Of a stretch of 41,327 nucleotides of DNA, positions 1 to 9,836 are shown piece after piece; positions within the stretch are counted from its first letter, which is position 1; each line of letters begins with the position of its first letter. Origin of the DNA: an uncultured Clostridia bacterium (GTDB taxonomy: Bacteria > Bacillota > Clostridia > Oscillospirales > Acutalibacteraceae); assembly GCA_947165755.1 (NCBI GenBank), contig CAMVBR010000003.1, forward strand, positions 1-41,327. The letters are read 5' to 3'. Both the position numbers and the translations under genes were made by a program. The notes below the pieces were generated by a model. It had not been told where the DNA came from, did no database searches, and saw only the letters and a program-made list of their open reading frames with translations.

Positions 1-162
1 AGAACTGCTTTGAAATTTTAGCATAGTTGAAAAAGGTTTTCAACTGTTTATTCATTATAAACAAAAAAATATTATAATTAAATTTCGAATATGGAAAAGT
101 TGTAAATATACCTTGCGCAACCAAATGAAATCATATATAATGACAAAAGAAGGTGGTTTCGT

Positions 163-792
163 ATGAATTTGAACGCGGAACTCTATTTTATCCGTCATGG
201 CGAATCCAACGGCAACGTTGGTATACCGGAACCCGGCGTTCATTCCGACGATCCAAGGTTGACTGAAAACGGTTTGAAACAGGCGAACCTGATCGCGGCG
301 CGTTTCGCAAATTATAACATCTCGGCAATCTATACAAGCGCGCTGATTCGCGCTTGTCAAACGATGCAGCCGACCGCTGAAGATCACGGGATCGAAATGC
401 ACGTTTTGCGGGAACTGATGGAAGTTGGCACGACGCTGCCGAATACGGATCCGGTCGCCTGCAAAAAGCTTGCGCCGAACGCATACGGCGATCTTTGCCG
501 CGTGGCCCGGGATCCGGTCAGATTTGCACCGGAGGACGGCTCTCACGAAGTTTGCGCGGCCAGAGCTGCCTTCAGCATGGAAACGGTTTTCGGCGGCTGC
601 GCGGACGGTGATCGGGTGCTGATATGTACCCACGGCGGGTTTATCGGGTATTTGCTGCGGTATTGCCTCGGTATTTCTATGCCGGAGCATTTTAACTGGC
701 AAATCGATAACGCTTCCGTTTTTGGCATCCGCTTATATAAAGACAAGATCCCTAAACTCATTTGCGCAAACGAAATATCCCACTTGAAATAA
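163..792 (+). CDS. Histidine phosphatase (phosphoglycerate mutase-like) family protein
   Basis: N-terminal LYFIRHGESNGN RHGE motif; later THGG motif (LICTHGGFIGYLL); SD-like aagaaggtgg upstream of ATG. Confidence 0.9.
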   Translation: MNLNAELYFIRHGESNGNVGIPEPGVHSDDPRLTENGLKQANLIAARFANYNISAIYTSALIRACQTMQPTAEDHGIEMHVLRELMEVGTTLPNTDPVACKKLAPNAYGDLCRVARDPVRFAPEDGSHEVCAARAAFSMETVFGGCADGDRVLICTHGGFIGYLLRYCLGISMPEHFNWQIDNASVFGIRLYKDKIPKLICANEISHLK

Positions 793-806
793 AGGAGGAA
801 TGCTTT

Positions 807-1703
807 ATGGCTCAATGCCCGAAATGCGGTAAAAAGCTCAAAATCACGGATATCAGCCAGTTTTGTCCGGCGTGCGGCGTTAACATGCGATTCGTGAATT
901 TTGAAGATAATTTTTACCGTGAGGCAAAAATCGCAGAGCTTTCACAGGCAAGAATGCACGTAAAGGTGCGCAAATTGAAGGCCTCGTTTGTAGGTTCAAA
1001 ACTTGCGGTCGCCCGGTTGATCGTAATGCTGTTCCCGATCATTTCCCTTCTTGTACCTTTTGGTACCTTTACGATAAACCTGCCATATAAAGCTGAGACA
1101 TTTCCGTTGAGCGGCCTCGGCGTTTACGGCCTGTTTAACGGCGGTGGATTGGAATATATTTTGAAAATGACCTCCGCATCTGTAAACGGGGGCAATTTCA
1201 CGTCTCTCAGAAACGCGTTGTTTATGTATGCCAGCGTTGCGGTGTTCGCCGTCGGGATCTTTTTGGTTTCCGTTCTCGGCTTTATCAGCATCAAAAATAT
1301 GCAGAAGATCAACGTTATTCTCTCCGGTTGCGGAATCGTAATGAGTGTTGTCAGCGTTATAATGTTCCGTAAATTCGTTGATATTTCCTCCGCATCCCCG
1401 ATGGGGCTGCTTTCCGGCAGCGTAAACTTTGGTTTTCTTGTTTGTATTGCCGCTTTCGCAGTCGCAGGCACGATCAATGTTATGCTTTGGCGCAAGGGCA
1501 TTCCGGTGGAATACGATGAAGGTATGCTCGAGCGAGTTGAGGTGTATAAAAAGGTGAAAGCGGGGGAGCTGGATATCGATTCTTTGCCGCAGCCGATCGT
1601 TGAGACCGCTGAAACAAGAAAAATAGACGCGGAGATTGAAAAAGAGAGAGCCGATTATCAAAGAAAGCATGGGAAGGAGGCCGGCGCAGATGGAAACGGA
1701 TAA
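807..1703 (+). CDS. Zinc-ribbon multi-pass membrane protein
   Basis: N-terminal CPKCGKKL...FCPACG zinc ribbon followed by several hydrophobic segments; ATG at 807 preceded by aaaggaggaa (ORF track start 762 is upstream of the SD). Confidence 0.75.
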   Translation: MAQCPKCGKKLKITDISQFCPACGVNMRFVNFEDNFYREAKIAELSQARMHVKVRKLKASFVGSKLAVARLIVMLFPIISLLVPFGTFTINLPYKAETFPLSGLGVYGLFNGGGLEYILKMTSASVNGGNFTSLRNALFMYASVAVFAVGIFLVSVLGFISIKNMQKINVILSGCGIVMSVVSVIMFRKFVDISSASPMGLLSGSVNFGFLVCIAAFAVAGTINVMLWRKGIPVEYDEGMLERVEVYKKVKAGELDIDSLPQPIVETAETRKIDAEIEKERADYQRKHGKEAGADGNG

Positions 1704-3063
1704 GAAATCAAAACGCTCTAAGCTGATTTACGGCGCTGTGATCGCCGTCCTGATCTTATTCTTTATCGTCGGTTTTTCTTACGGTCTGAACAGCGTTTTG
1801 ATAATGGAGGGCAGCTTCCCACCGGTGATACTGATCGAAGGCAAAACCCCTGAGCCGAAAAATGCGCAGGAAGCGCTCGATTACTTGAACAGGGCAGTCA
1901 AAGACGCGCAGGCGGCAAAACCGAAGTTTGAAAGCGACGCATGGTTTTCCATTGACGCTGATTCGGTGACCGCCGCCGGAGAAGACGCTATCAGAGAGAC
2001 GCTGCTTTATATACGTGACGATTTTACGGATCACCTGAATGAAACGCTGCCGAAGCAGGAAAGTGATTTTGCCGAAGATTTCAGCGGGCTTCTGCGTGTT
2101 CCTGCGCTTACGGCAGATGATATCGAAAGCTTCACCTGCGAATACGTCTATTACAAATGCGCCTCCTGCGGAGAAACCTCAGATGCACCTCAGGTCAACT
2201 GCGAATACTGCGGCAGCGATCAGCCGTACGATATGCAATACCGGGATGATTATACGATCACATATCATCTGAAGATATCCGATTCGGTTCTCAGGAAGAA
2301 CTTTACAGTGCGAACGGATGAGGAGATCCGCGCTTTGCTCGGCGATCAGCTTGATGACGTTCTTTCTTTGGATTCCGTGGAGCCTACCTGCAGCGCGCTT
2401 ACGATCCGCATGCAGATCAACCGCACGTCCGACGAAATCAAAAGTCTTGTGTTTGAACAGAAAATGCCGGTCCGTGTTTCAGGAAATTGGAAGATCCTTC
2501 CCGAACGCGCCTGTGAGATGGCTGCGGACGTTACCGAAACGCATCGGTATCAGTTCACATGGCCGAATCTTTCACTGTCCGCAAGCAGTATGGATCTTGA
2601 GCCAAAGGGAACCGACCATCTGCTTGCCACCCTGACGTTTTCATCGCCTTCACAGGAGAACGTGGTGTGGACGTCATCCGATGAAGCCGTTGTGACCGTA
2701 GACGACGAGGGGTATCTGAAAGCGGGCAGAGATACGGGTACCGCGACCGTTTCCGCAAGCTATGAATTCAACGGTAAAACGTATACGGATCAATGCAATG
2801 TAAACGTTAAGTATGATGTGGAATCCCTCTCGCTCAACAAGAGAAAGATAAATCTGAACGTTGGAAATACATTTACGCTGACAGCAAAGGTTTCCCCGAA
2901 AAAAGCAACGATTCAAACCGTAACGTGGTATTCTGAAGACGAATCCGTTGCCGTTGTGGACAAAAACGGAATTGTGACCGCCGTTTCCCCGGGCACGGTT
3001 GTGATTTACGCGCTATCGGACGATCTTTACTATAAGTCTTCTTGCGAGGTGACAGTAAAATGA
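1690..3063 (+). CDS. Membrane-anchored protein with internal zinc ribbon and bacterial Ig-like (Big_2) repeats
   Basis: N-terminal basic stretch plus TM; CASCG...CEYCG motif; C-terminal repeats VVWTSSDEAVVTVDDEGYLKAGRDTGTATVSA and VTWYSEDESVAVVDKNGIVTAVSPGTVVIYA typical of Big_2; start at ATG 1690 overlapping the upstream gene. Confidence 0.8.
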   Translation: METDKKSKRSKLIYGAVIAVLILFFIVGFSYGLNSVLIMEGSFPPVILIEGKTPEPKNAQEALDYLNRAVKDAQAAKPKFESDAWFSIDADSVTAAGEDAIRETLLYIRDDFTDHLNETLPKQESDFAEDFSGLLRVPALTADDIESFTCEYVYYKCASCGETSDAPQVNCEYCGSDQPYDMQYRDDYTITYHLKISDSVLRKNFTVRTDEEIRALLGDQLDDVLSLDSVEPTCSALTIRMQINRTSDEIKSLVFEQKMPVRVSGNWKILPERACEMAADVTETHRYQFTWPNLSLSASSMDLEPKGTDHLLATLTFSSPSQENVVWTSSDEAVVTVDDEGYLKAGRDTGTATVSASYEFNGKTYTDQCNVNVKYDVESLSLNKRKINLNVGNTFTLTAKVSPKKATIQTVTWYSEDESVAVVDKNGIVTAVSPGTVVIYALSDDLYYKSSCEVTVK

Positions 3064-4673
3064 GTGAACACAAACCGGATAGCCACGCAAAAACCGTTGT
3101 GGAAGGCATCTTTCAGGCGGAAAAAAACTCTGCCGAGAATCTGAATCAATCCCGACTGAATCAATACAGCGATATTGCCGTGCGTATGTTCCATACGCCC
3201 GTGCTCTCGGTAAAGGAGATCCTTTTCCCGGGGATCGCCGAGTTTGCCACGTGTATGCTTTCCGCCTTGGAACAGTATCGAACGATCTATTTCGTCAACG
3301 TACTTAAGATCGATATGACTTACGTCACGCTGATCTTGACCCTGATCGGTATTTACGACGTGCTGAACAACCCCCTCATGGGTATCGTTTACGATAAAAC
3401 GCGAACCCGCTGGGGGAAGGCGCGGCCTTACGTGGTCGCCACGGCGATTCCGTATTACGCAAGTATTCTGATCATGTATGCGGGTGCAACGGTGTTCGGG
3501 AACGCCTCCACGAATGACCCGAAAAAGATCATATTCGTATTCGTGATGCTGTTTTTGCAGGAAACGTTCTCCACGATCTATTCTATCCCCAGAGGCAATA
3601 TGCTTTCTCTGCAAACCGCAAACCCCAACGACCGCATCAAAGTCGGCCTCGTGCAGCAGTATGCTGGCTATACGGGTTCTCAGCTTGTATTTATACTGTT
3701 TATCCCCTTTATGGAGCTGAACAACAAGGGCTATATCAACGTGCCGATGCCGCTGCTTTACGCAATTTTTGCAGCCGTTACCTGCACCTGCGGCGTGCTT
3801 GGCAATATTTCGATGGGCATCAAATGCAAAGAGCGCATCCTGCTGCAGCCGAAGCCCGCGCCTGTAACAAAAACGATCTTTTATGTTCTCAAAAATAAAT
3901 ACGCGCTTAGAAATTTCATCGCCGGTTTTGCCACCTCCTGGTGGAGCAGCGGCGGATATAAATGGGACGTGGTGACGCAGCAGGAGATTTTCGGCGGGTC
4001 GATCCCATCGTTCGTTGCCTATCTGCCGTATAATGTTTTCACATATCTGAGCGTAAGCTTTATCCCGAAATTCAGAAAGCTTTTTAAAAACAACAACCGA
4101 AACGGCGTTGTATTTCTGCGTACGTGGGATCTTCTTACGTGCCTGATCATGTCCATCGTCGGCTGGAAAATTGTGGATAAACGCTGGGGGGTTGTTGCGC
4201 TTTATGCGATCTGCCACGGATTGGATGGCTTTAACGACGGCCCCGCCCGGGTTTTTGAAGCGGAGCTCGGCAGAGAGATCAACGATTATACGGAATACGT
4301 CACAGGCGAACGTCCGGACGGCACGATCGGTCTTCTCACAGGCCTGATCACGAAAATTACCGCGCCGATCAACGCGTGGTTTACCGTAAAGCTGTTCAAG
4401 TGGTCCGGTTACGATACCACGATCACGATGAAACCGTGGTCGCAGGGGAGCAAACTGATTTATCAAAAGGTCTTCTTCCTGTTTATCGGCATTTCCATGC
4501 TGCCCGACGTTGTTAAAATGGTTCCGTATCTTTTCTATGATCTTGTGGGTGAAAAGAGAGAGCGCATGTATATCGCCCTGAATGAGCGCCGCGCCCTTAT
4601 GGCCAACGAGGACCAGGAAAACAAAGAACTTGAGGAAATGGTGCAGGCCATTTCAGATACACAAAATACGTGA
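3060..4673 (+). CDS. GPH-type (glycoside-pentoside-hexuronide) MFS transporter
   Basis: Multi-pass protein with NPLMGIVYDKTRTRWGKARPYV, characteristic of GPH/MelB-like MFS; ATGA overlap with the upstream stop. Confidence 0.8.
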   Translation: MSEHKPDSHAKTVVEGIFQAEKNSAENLNQSRLNQYSDIAVRMFHTPVLSVKEILFPGIAEFATCMLSALEQYRTIYFVNVLKIDMTYVTLILTLIGIYDVLNNPLMGIVYDKTRTRWGKARPYVVATAIPYYASILIMYAGATVFGNASTNDPKKIIFVFVMLFLQETFSTIYSIPRGNMLSLQTANPNDRIKVGLVQQYAGYTGSQLVFILFIPFMELNNKGYINVPMPLLYAIFAAVTCTCGVLGNISMGIKCKERILLQPKPAPVTKTIFYVLKNKYALRNFIAGFATSWWSSGGYKWDVVTQQEIFGGSIPSFVAYLPYNVFTYLSVSFIPKFRKLFKNNNRNGVVFLRTWDLLTCLIMSIVGWKIVDKRWGVVALYAICHGLDGFNDGPARVFEAELGREINDYTEYVTGERPDGTIGLLTGLITKITAPINAWFTVKLFKWSGYDTTITMKPWSQGSKLIYQKVFFLFIGISMLPDVVKMVPYLFYDLVGEKRERMYIALNERRALMANEDQENKELEEMVQAISDTQNT

Positions 4674-4697
4674 TTTTTGATTTCGGAGGTATATAAT

Positions 4698-5459
4698 ATG
4701 AAAATCGGCGTATGTATCGGCAGCGATAAAAGCAAGATCGCAGTGTGTAAAAAACTTGGTTTTGATTACGTGGAATCGTGCTTTGCTCTTCTTGCAGAGG
4801 ATGATGAGGCTTCCTTTGAAGCGTACCGGCAGGAGCTTTTGGATAACGATATCCCTTGTCTTTCCGTGAACTGCTTTCTTCCAGGATCACTGAAAGTGAC
4901 CGGACCAGACGCGGATCTTTCCGCTTTGGCGGAGTATGTGGAACGCGGTATGAAGCGCGGTCAGAGATTAGGCGTGAAAAAGGTCGTTTTCGGCTCCAGC
5001 GGCGCAAGAAATATACCGGAAGGATATCCCTTTGCTGACGGCATGCGTCAGATTTTCCGTTTCCTTTCTGAAATCGTTTCTCCGATTGCCGAAAAATATG
5101 ATATCATCGTTGTGATCGAGCCCCTCTCTCCGAAAGATACGAACGTGATCCGCACGCTCAGAGAAGGCGCCGAGATCGTTGCGGCGGTAGATAAGCAAAA
5201 CGTGCTTTTGCTCGGGGATCTCTATCACATGTATAACGTTAACGACGGTCCTGCCGACGTGCGTATGATGAAGGGGATTCTTCGACATGCGCATATCGCC
5301 GAGCCGACAAAGCGCGTCTATCCCGCAAAGGGGGATGCCTATGACTATACGGCGTTTCTTGAAGCTTTGGATTACGCCGGCTGCGACACCTGTTCCGTGG
5401 AAGCCGGAACGGGAGATTTCAATAACGACGCGGCAAAAGCAATCGCGGCACTGAAATAA
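4698..5459 (+). CDS. Sugar phosphate isomerase/epimerase (xylose isomerase-like TIM barrel)
   Basis: MKIGVCIGSDKSKIAVCKKLGFDYVE, VVIEPLSPKDTNVIRT, LLGDLYHMYN, HIAEPTKRVYP; SD tttcggaggt upstream of ATG 4698. Confidence 0.8.
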   Translation: MKIGVCIGSDKSKIAVCKKLGFDYVESCFALLAEDDEASFEAYRQELLDNDIPCLSVNCFLPGSLKVTGPDADLSALAEYVERGMKRGQRLGVKKVVFGSSGARNIPEGYPFADGMRQIFRFLSEIVSPIAEKYDIIVVIEPLSPKDTNVIRTLREGAEIVAAVDKQNVLLLGDLYHMYNVNDGPADVRMMKGILRHAHIAEPTKRVYPAKGDAYDYTAFLEALDYAGCDTCSVEAGTGDFNNDAAKAIAALK

Positions 5460-5471
5460 AAAGAAAAAAAG

Positions 5472-5496
5472 TGGGCGGGCAACCGCTCATTTTTTA
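5472..5496 (+). terminator. Intrinsic terminator after the isomerase gene
   Basis: TGGGCGG-GCAA-CCGCTCA (7 bp, GNRA-type loop) followed by TTTTTT. Confidence 0.8.
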
Positions 5497-5560
5497 TCAT
5501 AATCGGGACAGGTTTTTCATATATTTTTAGCGGAATCAAAAATAGGAGCGTATCGGTATT

Positions 5561-7072
5561 ATGGAAAACCAAAGTTTCAGTGTGATTCATCCCGAAGAAA
5601 TATTCTCTCAAACAAAAGAACAGCAGCTGGAAGTGGATATTTTGCTTCCTGATTATTATCCGGAAATATCCAAAATCCTGGATTGCGGCATATCTCTTTC
5701 GGAAGAGGCTGTTACATTGACCTCAGATAAAATCAGTATTTCCGGAGCGGCCTTTGTGACGTTGATGTATACGTCCGCGGAAAACGAACTTCGGATTTAC
5801 GAGACCGTTACAAAGTATACAAAGCTGATCGACGGCGGGAATTTTGCAGCCGACGACGTATGCATTGTAGATCAAACGGTGGAAAGCGTAAATTACAGAG
5901 CGGTTTCTCCCAGAAAAATGGAACTCAGAGGCGCCGCTGCGGTGAGAGTCGACGTATTCAGGAAAACGGAAACGGAATGCCTCAGTGAGATCGCCGACGA
6001 ACGGATTCAGACGCGTCAAACATCCTGCGATGTGTTTCAGCTCCATTCGTTTTATGCAAAAAAAATCGAAATCACCGACGTGATCGGTCTTCCAGAAACG
6101 AACAAATCCATTCGATCGATATTCAACGCAAACGCTAAAGTCGTTTTGAACGAAACAAAGGCAATCAACAACAAAGTAATGCTCAACGGATCTATGGAAG
6201 TCAGCTTCATGTATATCTCCGTTGATAACAACGTAAGCGGTACGCATACCGTAAGCCTGCCTTTTTCAAAAATCGTGGATGTGATCGGCGTACGGGAAAA
6301 TGATATTACTCACGTCTTTATAAAACAAACGCAGACATGGATAGAGTTTGATAAAAATGACGCTGCCGCTTCAAAAGCAGATGCAAAAATCGAAGCACAG
6401 CTCGTTTTTGTTGCGGGTGCCAATCTGAAAGCAGCCTATATCGACGACGTATATGCGATAAACGGCGACGTTCAAACAAACAGAAGCAATGTGCGTCTTT
6501 ATAACGGCGCTGCGATCCATTCGGTATATCCCAAAATAGACGGCGAATTACAGATCTATGATGTTGCCGGCGGTGAGATCGCAGAAAAAACCGTGAAAGA
6601 TATCACCTGCAGTATTTCTGTAAATGCAGGAAAAGTCGATATTACGGGAAGCTTCAGGCTCAATGTGTTGTTGAAAATCAAAGACGGTCAGTATGCATGT
6701 GTTTCAAGGAATTGCCTGTATTCAGATCAGTTTGAAATCAAAGAACCGGGCTGGCTCTGTTTTGCCGCCGCATCGCCCGGGAGCCTCTCGGCGGAAATCG
6801 CGGAGGATTGTACGCTAAAGTTCAAGGGGAATCTTATCGTCAATTTACTGCGGCTGAACGGTAACGAGACTCAGGTCGTTTCCGACGTCGTTTTTTCAGA
6901 ATCCGGCAGAGATGAAGATCGTAAAAAAATCGTTCTGTATTACGGCATGAAAGGAGAAAATCTTTGGAACATTGCAAAAGAAAACAAAACCGCCGTCAGC
7001 GCAGTGCGTGAGGTGAACGCATTGGAGACGGACGTTTTGGAGGAAGACAGACTTCTCGTTTTCTGGGATTGA
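5561..7072 (+). CDS. SPOCS (DUF3794) and LysM domain protein, SipL-like spore protein
   Basis: QQLEVDILLPDYYPEISKILDC motif of DUF3794; C-terminal LysM YYGMKGENLWNIAKENKTAVSAVREVNAL. Confidence 0.8.
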   Translation: MENQSFSVIHPEEIFSQTKEQQLEVDILLPDYYPEISKILDCGISLSEEAVTLTSDKISISGAAFVTLMYTSAENELRIYETVTKYTKLIDGGNFAADDVCIVDQTVESVNYRAVSPRKMELRGAAAVRVDVFRKTETECLSEIADERIQTRQTSCDVFQLHSFYAKKIEITDVIGLPETNKSIRSIFNANAKVVLNETKAINNKVMLNGSMEVSFMYISVDNNVSGTHTVSLPFSKIVDVIGVRENDITHVFIKQTQTWIEFDKNDAAASKADAKIEAQLVFVAGANLKAAYIDDVYAINGDVQTNRSNVRLYNGAAIHSVYPKIDGELQIYDVAGGEIAEKTVKDITCSISVNAGKVDITGSFRLNVLLKIKDGQYACVSRNCLYSDQFEIKEPGWLCFAAASPGSLSAEIAEDCTLKFKGNLIVNLLRLNGNETQVVSDVVFSESGRDEDRKKIVLYYGMKGENLWNIAKENKTAVSAVREVNALETDVLEEDRLLVFWD

Positions 7073-7085
7073 CGGCGCTATTATT

Positions 7086-7904
7086 TCAAACGATACTGTA
7101 TTCAAGCCTTTGCCTGTTTTTATAACAGCAGAGGCTTTTTACGTTCTTTTTCAGCAGCAGCTTTACGGCGGCATCAAGACCTGCGGCAATATCATTCGGC
7201 GAGTGGGCATCGGAACCGATGCTGAAACGGGAACCACCGCGTGAAATATATCTGTCGATGATATTTTCATCCGGCATCAGAAATCCCCCGGGATACTTCA
7301 GAGCTGAAGTATTAATCTCTAAGCACTTATCCCGTTGGATCAGTTCATCCAGAATATTATCGATCAAACCGGAATACATGGTTAGATCAACTTTCTTTCT
7401 ATATTTTAGTATCAGATATCTGAGCGGAACCGTAAGATGGCAGAGAATATCGAAATCAAAACGACGGACGGTGAGCAGAACGTCATTGAAATACTGTTCC
7501 AGATATCCATGAATGAATGCGTCGTCCTTAAAGCTGAAATCGATCTGTGAGAAGGGTTCCGTAACCCCGGAATATCTTACCGCGTGTACGGAAAGCAGTA
7601 CCGTATCAAAATCATGTTCTTTCATTATACGGTTTGCGAACGAGGGCGCAAAAAGCGGATCGCCGAGCTCTATACCGAAAAAAAGCCGCAGCATACCGTT
7701 ATATTTCGCATTCACCGAAAGAAAATCTTGCCTTGCCGAAACAAACAGCCTGTTAAAATCACATAACTCATGAAACTCACAATCGCAATGATCAGTAAAT
7801 ACAATGCCCCCGAGGCCGGCTTCAACTGCGCTTCTGCATATTTTAAAAGGATCTGCCGAGGAATCATGAGAACGCATCGTGTGCGTATGGCAATTGATCA
7901 ACAT
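7086..7904 (-). CDS. PHP domain phosphoesterase (histidinol-phosphatase-like)
   Basis: NCHTHTMRSHDSSAD, FTDHCDCEFHE, GIELGDP, SIGSDAHSPNDIAAG. Start placed at MLINCHTHT; longer in-frame start to 7970 possible. Confidence 0.8.
   Translation of the reverse strand: MLINCHTHTMRSHDSSADPFKICRSAVEAGLGGIVFTDHCDCEFHELCDFNRLFVSARQDFLSVNAKYNGMLRLFFGIELGDPLFAPSFANRIMKEHDFDTVLLSVHAVRYSGVTEPFSQIDFSFKDDAFIHGYLEQYFNDVLLTVRRFDFDILCHLTVPLRYLILKYRKKVDLTMYSGLIDNILDELIQRDKCLEINTSALKYPGGFLMPDENIIDRYISRGGSRFSIGSDAHSPNDIAAGLDAAVKLLLKKNVKSLCCYKNRQRLEYSIV
7104..7141. terminator. Terminator hairpin shared by convergent genes, inside the PHP CDS
   Basis: AAGCCTTTGCCTGTT ... AACAGCAGAGGCTT (one wobble, one bulge) followed by a T run on +. 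Confidence 0.65.
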
Positions 7905-8019
7905 AAACAGGACCGGCTTTCTTCTTAGCATATATTTTATTTTAATTCGGGTTTCATCGCAGATCAACAATGATATTGAAAAAAAAATATATTGTGCTAA
8001 AATAATGTGGGTGATTGCA

Positions 8020-8493
8020 ATGGATCCATTTACAAACCTTGTTCATACTCTGATAAATAAAAAATATCACATAACCTCCGCAGAATCCTGTACCGCCGGA
8101 TTATTCTGCGCGCATCTTGCCGACGTTCCCGGCGCATCCAACGTGCTTTCATACGGTTTTGTTGTATACTCCGAAGAAGCAAAATGCCGGATGCTCGGTG
8201 TGAAACCGGAAACGATTGCGGCCTATGGCGTCGTAAGTGAAGAAACCGCCCGGGAAATGGTCGCAGGCGCCATACAACATTCCGGCGCGGATCTCGGTGT
8301 TTCCATCACGGGATATGCGGGTCCCGGCGCATCCCCTGAAGTAGGGAAGGTATGTTTCGGTTTTCAGCTCTCCGGAGCGTTGATTACAAAAACAATGATG
8401 TTTGGGAATATAGGAAGAAACCTCGTGAGAGAAAAAGCCGCCGCGTTTGCGGCCGATGAACTCCGAAAGCTTTTGGAGGCTGAATCATGCTGA
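8020..8493 (+). CDS. Stand-alone CinA C-terminal domain (nicotinamide-nucleotide amidohydrolase family)
   Basis: ITSAESCTAGLFCAHLADVPGASNVLSYGFVVYSEEAK and SITGYAGPG motifs; start at ATG 8020 rather than 7879. Confidence 0.85.
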   Translation: MDPFTNLVHTLINKKYHITSAESCTAGLFCAHLADVPGASNVLSYGFVVYSEEAKCRMLGVKPETIAAYGVVSEETAREMVAGAIQHSGADLGVSITGYAGPGASPEVGKVCFGFQLSGALITKTMMFGNIGRNLVREKAAAFAADELRKLLEAESC

Positions 8494-9818
8494 AAAAGCT
8501 TACAAACGTGCAGATCATTGCATTTGGATTTTTGTTGCTGGTCTTACTTGGCACAGCGCTTTTGATGCTTCCTTTTTCCTCGGTTCCCAATGAGCCCACG
8601 TCTGTTCTTACCGCCCTGTTCACCTCTGTTTCAGCCACGTGCGTTACAGGATTGGTGCTTGTGGATACGGCGACGCATTGGACGCTGTTCGGCCAGATCG
8701 TGATATTGCTGCTGATTCAGATCGGCGGGCTCGGGTTCATTACGATCGCCACCGTTTTTTTATCATTTGCGAGAAAGAACCTTGGCTTGAAAAACAGATC
8801 GTTGATGGCTGAGAGCATAAACGCCACAAGCTTGGCAGGGTTAAAAATTCTTACAAAAAGGATTTTGCTTGGAACGTTGATGATCGAAGGCTCAGGGGCG
8901 GCATTCCTATGTATTCCGTTTATCAAAGATTTCGGATGGGGTAGTGGCATTTACTACGCAGTATTTCATTCCGTTTCCGCCTTTTGCAACGCGGGGTTTG
9001 ATTTGATGGGAATCCGAAGCCGATTCGCTTCTTTTACGGACTATGCGGATCATTGGGGTGTTAATCTGGTGCTTATGGCGTTGATCATTATCGGCGGTAT
9101 CGGATTTGCGGTATGGGAAGACGTTCGTATTCATAAATGGAAGATAAAACGTTATACGCTGCACTCAAAGATCGTGCTTCTTGTGTCTTTCATTCTTACG
9201 TTTGGCGGCGCCGCTTTGTTTTATCTGTTTGAGCGGAATCATCTGTTTGCGGATATTTCCATAGGGGGAGGTATCCTGCGATCCCTCTTCCAGTCCGTTA
9301 CTTGCAGAACCGCCGGCTTTAACACGATCGATTTAAGCGGACTGTCTGTTCCTTCCGTGTTCTTATCGTGTTTGCTGATGCTGATCGGCGGTTCTCCCGG
9401 TTCCACGGCGGGCGGGATCAAAACAACAACGTTTGCGGTTATGTTTATCTTTTTGTTTACCGCACTGCGCGCAAGGAAAAGACCGCAGCTCCTCGGCCGT
9501 TCCCTGAATGACGCGGCTGTAAAAAAGGCGGCGAATATAATCACTTTCAATATTTCGCTTATTGTTATATCATTACTTCTGATCTCATTTTTACAACCCG
9601 TTTCATTTTCCGACCTTCTGCTTGAAATATTTTCGGCAATGGGAACCGTAGGCATGTCTACCGGTTTTACGCGTATGCTTTCACCGATTGCAAAATGTAT
9701 TGTGATCGTTCTGATGTTCTGCGGCAGGGTAGGCAGCGTTACGCTTGCCTCCGCATTTCTGGAGAAACGCGCCGAGCCGAAAATCGCTTACCCTACGGAA
9801 GAGATCAGTCTTGGATAA
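8487..9818 (+). CDS. ktrB: TrkH/KtrB family potassium uptake membrane subunit
   Basis: SATCVTGLVLVDTATHW, SAFCNAGFDL, CRTAGFNTIDL, GSPGSTAGGIKTTTFAV pore-loop and TrkH motifs. Confidence 0.88.
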   Translation: MLKKLTNVQIIAFGFLLLVLLGTALLMLPFSSVPNEPTSVLTALFTSVSATCVTGLVLVDTATHWTLFGQIVILLLIQIGGLGFITIATVFLSFARKNLGLKNRSLMAESINATSLAGLKILTKRILLGTLMIEGSGAAFLCIPFIKDFGWGSGIYYAVFHSVSAFCNAGFDLMGIRSRFASFTDYADHWGVNLVLMALIIIGGIGFAVWEDVRIHKWKIKRYTLHSKIVLLVSFILTFGGAALFYLFERNHLFADISIGGGILRSLFQSVTCRTAGFNTIDLSGLSVPSVFLSCLLMLIGGSPGSTAGGIKTTTFAVMFIFLFTALRARKRPQLLGRSLNDAAVKKAANIITFNISLIVISLLLISFLQPVSFSDLLLEIFSAMGTVGMSTGFTRMLSPIAKCIVIVLMFCGRVGSVTLASAFLEKRAEPKIAYPTEEISLG

Positions 9819-9836
9819 AGGAAAGGATATCAAGGT

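Noticed and set aside
25-45. AGTTGAAAA-AGG-TTTTCAACT inverted repeat at the window start as a terminator
   Set aside because: AT-rich 9-bp stem with no clear U tract; upstream gene is outside the window, so function cannot be judged.
3030-4466. 478-aa ORF on - antisense to the GPH transporter
   Set aside because: Composition rich in H/R/D and no family features; the sense frame is a clear multi-pass transporter.
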